Below the pieces are notes generated by a model. The model did not search any database. It saw nothing but the letters and a program-made list of their open reading frames with translations, and was not told where the DNA came from. From a virus, in IMG/VR virus record IMGVR_UViG_3300035670_000179, positions 1 through 64,000 of that record: a stretch of 64,000 nt of DNA; one strand, given 5' to 3'. The position numbers and the translations under genes were made by a program. Positions 30,937 to 40,800 of this stretch are shown here, one piece after another (the first letter of the stretch is position 1; each line of letters starts with the position of its first letter).

Positions 30937-32190
30937 TCATCCTAATGCGATTGCAAATGCTATTGCGTCATCAATAACACTAACACCATTAATTTGAACA
31001 TCTGTCAAACTATTTATATCTCCCGAAACAGTCATATCTCCTGTTGATGGATTAAATGTCAGTTTTGTGGAAGAAACATTTACTGATGTGACTGTTCCAG
31101 AAACTGCTTCATCAAATAAAATATATCTTGTTGCGTTGGTAGAAGTATCGTTTACAACCGTAAATCCACCATTATTATTTCCCTGAAGACCTTGAGAACC
31201 TTGTCTTCCTTGAGTGCCTTGATTTCCTTGTGTTCCTTGTAGACCTTGAGAACCTTGTGTTTGTCCTGGTATTCCTTGAGCACCCTGTCTACCTTGAGAA
31301 CCTTGAGTACCCTGAGAACCTTGGTCTCCTCTAATTCCCTGATTACTTAATCCTTGAGCACCTTGTCTTCCTTGAGAACCTTGAGTACCCTGAGAACCTT
31401 GGTCTCCTTTAATTCCCTGATTACTTAGTCCTTGAGTACCTTGAGTTCCTTGAGAACCTCCCGTACCCTGAGCCCCTTGTCTTCCTTGAGAACCTTGAGT
31501 TCCCTGTGAACCTTGTGAACCCTGATTTCCATCCCCACCAGAAAGACCTTGAGCACCTTGACTTCCCTGTGAACCTTGAGTTCCTTGTAAACCTTGTGAA
31601 CCATCTTGCCCAGAAACCCCCTGAAGACCCTGCAATCCTTGAGCACCTTGTCTACCTTGTGCCCCTTGTCTTCCTTGAGAACCTTGATTTCCTTGAGTGC
31701 CCTGTAGACCTTGAGTTCCTTGATTGCCTTGAGTTCCCTGAAGACCCTGAGCACCTTGGCGACCTTGTGCTCCCTGCCTACCTTGTGTTCCTTGAGTACC
31801 TTGGGAACCTTGAGCACCAGCACCTATTGCTGTCTCCCAAATAACTCCAGAACCAGTAGAAACAAGAATTGAACCTCCAGCACCTACACTATTATTAGTA
31901 TCTTTTAATCCACCAACGATTTTTATATAACTATCTACTTGACCTAAACTTATTGTTTTATTAGTAAGACCTCTTATTTCGCCGTCTTGTTCAAAAACAA
32001 TATCTACATTATTGATACCGTCACCTATAAAAATATCCCTATTTGTATCCCCAATAGTCAAATCTCCACCAGGATTGGCAATATTTAAATTTCCATTATC
32101 ATCTAACTGTATTGTAGCACTACTGATGCCAGTATTGCTTTGAAAATCTACTAGACCTGAGGCAGGCGTTATGATTACATCTTTTGGCAT
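30937..32190 (-). CDS. Collagen-like fibre protein (417 aa)
   Basis: A 417-aa protein: an N-terminal beta part (1-120, with GGDLTIGDTNRDIFIGDG and SILVSTGSGVIWETA), a G-x-Q collagen-like segment (about 122-335, roughly 70 triplets with a few NQGI interruptions), then a C-terminal head (GGFTVVNDTSTNATRYILFDEAVSGTV, VSSTKLTFNPSTGDMTV). The head phrase KLTFNPSTG is also in the 2,882-aa protein. Collagen helices form trimers, so it is likely a thin trimeric fibre. Confidence 0.82.
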   Translation of the reverse strand: MPKDVIITPASGLVDFQSNTGISSATIQLDDNGNLNIANPGGDLTIGDTNRDIFIGDGINNVDIVFEQDGEIRGLTNKTISLGQVDSYIKIVGGLKDTNNSVGAGGSILVSTGSGVIWETAIGAGAQGSQGTQGTQGRQGAQGRQGAQGLQGTQGNQGTQGLQGTQGNQGSQGRQGAQGRQGAQGLQGLQGVSGQDGSQGLQGTQGSQGSQGAQGLSGGDGNQGSQGSQGTQGSQGRQGAQGTGGSQGTQGTQGLSNQGIKGDQGSQGTQGSQGRQGAQGLSNQGIRGDQGSQGTQGSQGRQGAQGIPGQTQGSQGLQGTQGNQGTQGRQGSQGLQGNNNGGFTVVNDTSTNATRYILFDEAVSGTVTSVNVSSTKLTFNPSTGDMTVSGDINSLTDVQINGVSVIDDAIAFAIALG

Positions 32191-34655
32191 TAGAAAACTC
32201 CTCCTCCTAGTCTAACTTTTTTCTCTGCAAGAGACGCTCCAACTGAAATTAACGCCTTATCTGATGGACTAGTATTAGCAACAGAAAATCTAGAAATAGT
32301 ATAAGGCTTATCAAGTAAAACAAGAATATCTTTCATCCAATAACCTTCAGATGAAGTAGCACTAGAAACATGAACTCCCACATTAATATATCTAGGAAAT
32401 GGTTTGGATGTAATAGTTATTTCTTTAGTTTCATAACTATTTGCTGCTGCAGCAGTAAAATCGACAAAATCAAATCCACCAGATAATAAAGAACTCCACT
32501 GCCCCCCAGAGTTTCCAAGTTGATTTGGACCAACACCAGAAATTGTAGACCGTGCCTCAAATCTTGGATAAGTTCCTGAAAAATTTGGAGCAAGTTTAAT
32601 TTGTGCTTTTGCTCTTACCGTTACATTTGATGGGACAAAAACACTCTCAAACCACCCACAACCATAATCTCCAGCATCGGCAGTATTATATACTCTCCAA
32701 GCATTTTCATTACTATCCCAAATTCTTTGAGACAAATAAGTTGCCTGATATATTGCATCATACTCCATATTGTGTTCTATACTATTAAACCAAGAAGTAT
32801 TTTTTCCCCTATCAATATGTCCAGAATGAAAACCAAATCTTATTTGACTATTTGTTTTATAATCATAATCTGTAATATAATTTAGTGTTGAATAAATTGT
32901 ATTAAGTGGAAGTCCATTTGAATCTGACTGAGGACCTCTCCTTGTTCCCGTTGCCTTTATTTTATACAAGTCAATAGATGTTGCCGTAACGCCATGATAA
33001 CAATATTCTGTAGAATCAGAAATATAATGATGTAATCCTAAACTTGCATCATAAGCAGCTTGCCACCTTCCTCCCCTAAAACATCTAGAAACATATACAT
33101 ATCCTATTTCACTCCACTCAGTACAACCTTCTAATCTTGGAGCCCAAGTATCACTTCCTATGGCAATACTGTTATATAAACACTGACCTTCACGATAATA
33201 TAATCCATAAGAACTATTAAATCTTCCTTGAACATGACAACATCTTAGTTGGTCATATCTACCACGAATCCAAAATCCACCCCAATCTCTGGTGGAATTT
33301 GAACCCGTCATAGTAACACCTTCATACCATGCTTGCTGCACTAATGCAGGAACAGTATTTGTTAGTGTTACTGATAAACTACTATTTGCTTTCCAATTTC
33401 CTTCACGAATATAAATTCCACCTTCTACTTGCCCAAAGGAACTTCCACAATATTTTAAATAAACATCTTTTAAAATGACTGCTCTAGAGTAATTTGTTCC
33501 TCCTGGTTCAATATAAAATCCATAATAATCAGTATTTGGAGTAACTGGTTCAATAACAACATCTCTTGTAAGTCTATTGACTAATGCACCTTCAACAACA
33601 TTATATCCAATCTGTCCTGTTAAAGTGATTATATTGCCATTAACTGATGAAATCGTATGCTTATATCTTGGTCCTGGTGTTTCATCTCCATATGCAGTAT
33701 AACCATAATCACTAGTTCCACCACATTCACTTCTTGCTTCAATCCAAATATCATCATTTGCGGCAAACATATTTGCATTTGCTACAGTAATAGTTGTTGA
33801 AGTTGAGGTTGAAGTTGTCGTTGTTACTGTCGCAACTTTTCTTACTTTTTCTCCAGAAATGTGGATTTTATCGGTTCCAGTTTCATAAACAGTTAATCCA
33901 TCAACAGTTCCAGTAACTGAACCAGAAAGAATTAAAGTATTATTGAGATAATTAATATCATTAATAGTATGAATATTACGATTTGCTCCTGTTCCAAATA
34001 TAATTTTTTGTCCCACTCTAAAGACTTTAGAGTTTGCTACAACTAATGAAGTTCCTGATGCGGATACTATTGTACTTTCTGGTCCTACAAATTGTCTGAA
34101 ATAGACAGTATTTCCTGATACATCATGAACCCAAAATCCTTCATCTCTTAATGTAGTTGCTCCAGCATTTCCTGCTTGTTCTGTTATATTATCGAAAACA
34201 GCAAACCATTCTCCAGCAGCAAAGTTAGTTGCAGATGTAAATGAAAAACTTGTAGAACCTTCATTTGCTCCTGCTGATAATGTAGTAGTAGGCATTCCAT
34301 CACTACCCTCCATTATTACTGATGCTCCAGTTTCTCCAACAGCATAAAAAATATGAGATGCCGATGCAACCCCTCTAAATTGTAAAGTATGTCCTGCTCT
34401 TGCGTGATAAGTTCCGTTAGTTCTTACTCTCAATCTACCATTCATTCTTAAAGTGGTAGAAGTACTCAATTGTGTTTGTAAAATTCCATAAACATCACTA
34501 TCATTAAATCCATTTGTAACTGGACTTGCAACATCATAAGTTACAGTATGTCCTGTTGCAATTATAAAATTATCACCATCTACTGGCGCAACTCCACCAA
34601 CCCAAGTTGCTCCTGCTGAAAAATTGCCTGATTGAGCTGATGTGATTACTGCCAT
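32190..34655 (-). CDS. Large beta-helix virion protein with G8-like start
   Basis: An 821-aa protein. The N-terminus (SAGATWVGGVAPVDGDNFIIATGHTVTYD) resembles a G8 domain, and the body looks like a right-handed beta-helix with many short strands (LKDVYLKYCGSSFG, GGIYIREGNW). Cysteines and Trp are frequent for a fibre. The C-terminus (SDKALISVGASLAEKKVRLGGGVF) has no known tip. Perhaps a depolymerase-type or receptor-binding tailspike; no catalytic pair identified. Confidence 0.7.
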   Translation of the reverse strand: MAVITSAQSGNFSAGATWVGGVAPVDGDNFIIATGHTVTYDVASPVTNGFNDSDVYGILQTQLSTSTTLRMNGRLRVRTNGTYHARAGHTLQFRGVASASHIFYAVGETGASVIMEGSDGMPTTTLSAGANEGSTSFSFTSATNFAAGEWFAVFDNITEQAGNAGATTLRDEGFWVHDVSGNTVYFRQFVGPESTIVSASGTSLVVANSKVFRVGQKIIFGTGANRNIHTINDINYLNNTLILSGSVTGTVDGLTVYETGTDKIHISGEKVRKVATVTTTTSTSTSTTITVANANMFAANDDIWIEARSECGGTSDYGYTAYGDETPGPRYKHTISSVNGNIITLTGQIGYNVVEGALVNRLTRDVVIEPVTPNTDYYGFYIEPGGTNYSRAVILKDVYLKYCGSSFGQVEGGIYIREGNWKANSSLSVTLTNTVPALVQQAWYEGVTMTGSNSTRDWGGFWIRGRYDQLRCCHVQGRFNSSYGLYYREGQCLYNSIAIGSDTWAPRLEGCTEWSEIGYVYVSRCFRGGRWQAAYDASLGLHHYISDSTEYCYHGVTATSIDLYKIKATGTRRGPQSDSNGLPLNTIYSTLNYITDYDYKTNSQIRFGFHSGHIDRGKNTSWFNSIEHNMEYDAIYQATYLSQRIWDSNENAWRVYNTADAGDYGCGWFESVFVPSNVTVRAKAQIKLAPNFSGTYPRFEARSTISGVGPNQLGNSGGQWSSLLSGGFDFVDFTAAAANSYETKEITITSKPFPRYINVGVHVSSATSSEGYWMKDILVLLDKPYTISRFSVANTSPSDKALISVGASLAEKKVRLGGGVF

Positions 34656-34816
34656 TATGGTTCAAAATTAATATATGGATAATTGATTTCTGGTTCAGGT
34701 TTACTCACTTCAATTTCAATTATGCCATTCTCATCTTTTACATAATTTACAGAGCAATCACAATCATCTACTATTGCCTCAAGAGTATTTTTATTGATTT
34801 GAATTTTAATAATCAT
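34655..34816 (-). CDS. Small hypothetical protein between two virion genes
   Basis: A 53-aa frame beginning MIIKIQINKN and ending YPYINFEP. Its ATG overlaps the TAA of the 2,882-aa gene, and its TAA overlaps the ATG of the 821-aa gene, so the three genes form a coupled series. Contains a CDC motif at about 19-21. No domain recognised. Confidence 0.65.
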   Translation of the reverse strand: MIIKIQINKNTLEAIVDDCDCSVNYVKDENGIIEIEVSKPEPEINYPYINFEP

Positions 34817-37800
34817 TAGAATTCAACCTCTAGCTTTTCAACGTCTTTTCTTTCGGCAAATACTGTAAAGTAATAATCAAATTCTCCGCTTTCTTTAGAA
34901 AATACTTCTACTGTGTTATTTATTACTCTATACACTCTTGGAAGAACACTATTGCCAATAGGAGTAAGGCTGACAGTAATTGTATCTTCATCTACAAGTT
35001 TTGTCCAATAATCTGGAAGTTCAATTACAATATTTTGACTTCTTCCACGTAAGTATACGCCATTTTCAGGACCCTCAAGAGAACCATAACGAAGTTGTTT
35101 ATCTTTCCTAGTTGGGTGTTGAATAACGAAGGACTTAGTTGTTGCTGCGAAAGAACCAATAACATGAAGTTTATATTGAGGATTTGCTGTTCCTACCCCA
35201 ACATTTCCTCCAATTATTAAATCACTTGTAGAAGGATTGAAACTAAATGCGATAGGTGATGTTCTTATGCTTGGAGTTTGATTTCCAGTTCCAGCTACAA
35301 ATACTGGATAGAAAGTTGCGTTAGTTGTAACTGCAGAGGCATTTAGTACGTTAGATGGTCCTGCAGGTCCTTGTACACCTTGCGTAGCTTGACTTCCTTG
35401 AAGACCTTGAATACCTTGAGAACCCTGTCTTCCTTGGGAACCCTGAATACCTTGAGCCCCCTGTCTTCCTTGGGAACCCTGAATACCTTGAGCCCCCTGT
35501 CTTCCTTGAGAACCCTGAAGACCTTGATTTCCTTGTGTTCCTTGAAGACCTTGAGTTCCTTGAGAACCTTGAGCACCAGCACCAGTAGCAGTTTGCCAAA
35601 CTACGCCAGAACCAGTAGAAACAAGAATTGAACTTGCCGCACCAATTGAATTATTGCTATCATAAAGACCACCAGTTAATCTCAAATCTCCGCTTACGTG
35701 TGCTTTCGCAGTTGGATTTGTAGTTCCAATTCCTAAAGAACCACCATAAGAAACTACACTTACAGTTCCATTTGCATCAACATCAAATGATGGAATACCA
35801 GAAACATCATTTACACTAAAGATACTTCCACTTGTTAAATTATTTGTTACAGAGAATAATTGTCCGGCAGAACCCTCAAATGATAATGTGCCATTACTAA
35901 TATCATAAGGTACAATATCAATAGCGGTTCCTATTCCAAAGGCACCAGTTGATGGGTTAAATTGTAATTTATTTTGTGATATATGAATTGTTTTTGCAAT
36001 TCCAGAATTTGCTGACAATATACCAACAAACCAATTTTGATTTGTACTATTGTCTTCAATTATTGTTACTCCACCATCACTTGCACCCTGAAGACCTTGC
36101 AACCCTTGAGCCCCCTGTCTTCCTTGAGAACCTTGAAGACCTTGAGAACCCTGAATACCTTGATCCCCCTGTCTTCCTTGAGAACCCTGAAGTCCTTGAT
36201 TTCCTTGTGTTCCTTGGAGACCTTGAAGACCTTGAGCCCCCTGTCTTCCTTGAGAACCCTGAAGTCCTTGATTTCCTTGTGTTCCTTGTGTTCCTTGGAG
36301 ACCTTGAAGACCTTGAGCCCCCTGTCTTCCTTGAGAACCCTGAAGTCCTTGATTTCCTTGTGTTCCTTGGAGACCTTGAGAACCTTGAAGTCCTTGCCTT
36401 CCTTGAGAACCCTGAAGTCCTTGAGAACCTACGCCTTGATTCCCTTGAGAACCCTGAAGACCTTGATTTCCTTGTGTTCCTTGAAGACCTTGAGTTCCTT
36501 GAGCACCTTGAGAACCCTGAAGACCTTGAGAGCCTACACCTTGATTCCCTTGAGAACCTTGAAGTCCTTGCCTTCCTTGAGAACCCTGAAGTCCTTGATT
36601 TCCTTGTGTTCCTTGGAGACCTTGGAGACCTTGATTTCCTTGAGAACCTTGAAGACCTTGAGCCCCCTGTCTTCCTTGAGAACCCTGAAGTCCTTGATTT
36701 CCTTGTGTTCCTTGGAGACCTTGAAGACCTTGAAGACCTTGATTTCCTTGTGTTCCTTGGAGACCTTGTAGACCTTGATTTCCTTGAGAACCTTGAAGTC
36801 CTTGCCTTCCTTGAGAACCCTGAAGTCCTTGATTTCCTTGAGAACCTTGATTACCTTGTAGACCTTGAGAACCTTGATTACCTTGTAGACCTTGAGAACC
36901 TTGAAGTCCTTGCCTTCCTTGAGAACCCTGAAGACCTTGAATACCAACACCTTGATTGCCCTGAAGACCCTGAATACCAACACCTTGACTTCCCTGAATA
37001 CCTTGCAATCCTTGAGATCCTTGAAGTCCTTGCCTTCCTTGAGAACCCTGAAGACCCTGAGCACCTTGTATCCCTTGTAGTGCAACATCACGAATAAGAG
37101 CCCAAGAAACTCCAATTCCAGTTGAAATAAGAACAGAAGTGGTGGTTCCTACATTTCCATTTTGATCATAAAGAGCACCATCAAGAGATAAGTCACCATC
37201 AACATTTGTATCGCCACTTACATTAAGGTCTCCAATTACATTAGTAGAATTAATGCCTGATGGATTGATATCAATATCGCCAATTGTAGATGTTAGTTCA
37301 TTTCCAGTTAGAAGTAAGTTTCCAACTGTAATTGATGTTGGAGTAATTGTAGTTGTGTTTGTTCCGTCTGTTACATCTAAGTTAGAAAGACTTGAAATGT
37401 TAAATTCTTGTCCTCCGAATGAAACTAAACCATCTTCTTCATTTACATAGAAAGAATTACCAACTCTAAAGTCACCTCTCTGGTCAATAGAAACATAGAG
37501 AACTTTACCACCATTAATCTGAATAACTTCATCTTCTTGATTTACAAGAGAGTCATCTTGACTGAAATCTTTTCCAGAACCAATATGACCAAAGTTAAAT
37601 GCAAATAATCTTAAAGTACAACCAAGTCCATCAGCAGTAACACCAGTATTTCCAAATACTGCCGCAGAACCAATAGACCTCATTTCAGCACCAAATTGCT
37701 GATAATCTGCTAGAGTAATTTCATCGGCAGTTGCAATTTGAGTTCCAGAACTTACAAATCTAACATCTTGTACTTGAATTGTACTATCGTTAAAGATAAC

Positions 37801-40800
37801 ACTATTATTATCTCCATCACAGTGAAGAAGAATTTTAGTGTTTGCATCACTAGAGAATTGTGAAGTGGTTGGTGTAAAGGAACTAGAATATCTTGAGATA
37901 TTAGAAATTCTAATCTCGTCTAGATATCCATTCAAACTATCATCTGGTGCAGTTGCTCTACCACCAAACTCAACAGCATTTGTGTTATTAATATCATCAC
38001 TACTAGTTCCAGTTCCTTCAATTGAACCATCAAGGGTTAATTGTAGATTATTGCTACCATCTCTACGGAAAGCAGCGTGATACCAAGTATCAATTGCAAC
38101 AGTTGTAGTTCCAGTAACAGTTGTTAGACCACACTGACCGACAAGTTTATTGTTTGAATCAACTTGAAGGACTAAATCAACACCCTTTGAAATTAGATAA
38201 TGTGTTTCGCCTTGAGCATTAATTCTTACAAAAGTTTCAATTGTGAATGCACCAGTTCCAAAGTCAAAGTCTGCATTTTGTGGAGTTGATAGATAATCTC
38301 CAGTACCATCAAAGGATGCAGAACCAGTACCAAACTTTTGCTGTGCAGTAGAAACTCTTGCTCCACCATAAGCAATTACTGGTTTTCCTGACCTTGAAGT
38401 TGCAGTTTCAAAAGCACCTTCACCTTTTCCAACTAAGGTTACGGTTCCAGTACTGGAATCATAAGAACTTACAGTACCAAAACCAAGTGCCTCACGATAA
38501 GTTACATTTCCACTTGTGGTTCCAGAAACAGTATCAGTAATTCTAAAGGTATTGATACCAACAATATTATTGACGATGTAGAAACCATCAGTTCCACCAC
38601 CACTTGTAAAGTCGGCATAAACTCTGTCGCCCGTAGTTAAACCGTGACCGACCTTTGTAATATCAACAGTTGTTCCGCTTCTTGTATAAGTTCCTGAGTT
38701 GTCAGTTGAATCAAAGTAGTAAACTTGATTATTTGCTGAAGGATTAGTTCCTGTGATGGAAGCAACCTTAATTCTTGCTTTACCCGTGCTTCCTAATCCA
38801 ACATTACCAGCATAAGAATATATACCCTTGTCGGCAAAGTAAGTGAAGCAGTTAACCCACTCAGTTCTTGCTCCATTTGTCATTTCAAGAGCAATATTGT
38901 TTGGTGTAATGAAAGTACACTCATTAAACAACATCGCTGGTTCAAGAGTTGTTGGGTCAACTACGGAACCATCAATTAGAACACCTCTACCTGCCTTATA
39001 AGAAACTGGTGGATTGTGTGCAGTATCAAATCCATATGGGTCAGTTGAGGATGTAATGCTTCCTTTGTTGAGAACTGTTACTCGCTGCATATAAGGTGAG
39101 CGAGAAACAGTCTTCATTCCAGAAGCAAACTTAAATCCATAACCAGGCTCATAGAAGTTACCAATTGTGAGGTCTTCTACTGATGTTTCGCCATTTAATA
39201 CGAAACCATCATTTGTTTTTGTTGCCTCTGTTGGTTGAATAAAGGTTCCACGAATACTTGAACCTTTAACTTCTACTCCCTGAGGAATAACTAATGGGAA
39301 AGTCTCTGTGAATGTTCCAACTCCAATATAAACCTTATCATTTGAAGTTGCAACAGAAAGTGCCTTTTGAATGGTAAGGAATGGTTCATTTAATGAATCG
39401 CCAGGATTAGAATCACTACCTTCTACAGTAACATAATAAGTATTTCCTTGAGAAGCACGAATTCCTGTAAGGTTAGAACCATCTCCAAAATATGCAGTAG
39501 CAGTTACAACACCACTTACTAATACATCTCCTGTTACTGTAAGTTTTGATGTTGGAGAAGTAGTTCCTATTCCAACATATTCATTAGAACCATATGGGGC
39601 AAGTTGAATAGTTCCATCAGCATCAACATCAATACTTGGAATTCCAGATACATCATTTACGGAAAAAATAGAACCACTAGTTAAATTATTGGTAATTGAA
39701 AATATTTGACCAGCAGAAGCTTCAAATGATAATGTTCCGTTATTTAAAGTATCATAAGGAATGATATCAAATATAGTTCCAATACCTAAAGAACCCGTTG
39801 ATGGATTGAATTGAAGTTTATCTGAAGAAACGTATACTGTTTTAGCAATTCCAGATGTATTAGTTACAAATCCAACATATAGATTTGTGTTGGTTACTGA
39901 ATCATCAAGAATAGTTACTCCACCGTCGCTAGAACCTTGGAGACCTTGTAATCCCTGAGTACCTTGCAATCCTTGCAAGCCTTGATTTCCTTGAAGACCT
40001 TGGTTGCCTTGAGTTCCTTGAAGACCTTGAGCACCTTGAGAACCTTGAGTTCCTGTTCCTTGATTACCTTGAGTACCTTGTAAACCTTGAGTACCTTGAG
40101 CGCCTTGAGCGCCTTGAGCACCTTGAGGTCCTTGTGACCCTTGAAGTCCTTGAGAACCCTGTCTTCCTTGTAATCCTTGAGAACCCTGAAGACCTTGATT
40201 TCCTTGAAGACCCTGTAAACCTTGAGTTCCTTGATTACCTTGATTTCCTTGAAGACCTTGATTTCCTTGAAGACCCTGTAAACCTTGAATACCTTGAAGT
40301 CCTTGAGAACCCTGTCTTCCTTGTAATCCTTGAGAACCCTGAAGACCTTGATTTCCTTGAAGACCCTGTAAACCTTGAGTTCCTTGATTACCTTGATTTC
40401 CTTGAAGACCTTGATTTCCTTGAAGACCCTGTAAACCTTGAAGACCTTGATTTCCTTGAGTACCCTGAAGACCTTGAGTTCCTTGTGTTCCTTGAACACC
40501 TTGAGAACCCTGAAGACCTTGATTTCCTTGAAGACCCTGTAAACCTTGAGTTCCTTGTGTTCCTTGAACACCTTGAGAACCCTGAATGCCCTGAGAACCT
40601 TGAAGACCTTGAGTCCCTTGAGTTCCTTGTGCTCCTTGTGTTCCTTGAACACCTTGAGAACCCTGATTGCCCTGAACACCTTGAGACCCTTGAATTCCTT
40701 GTGTTCCTTGTGTTCCTTGAACACCTTGAGAACCCTGATTGCCCTGAACACCTTGAGACCCTTGAATTCCTTGAGTTCCCTGATTTCCTTGAAGACCTTG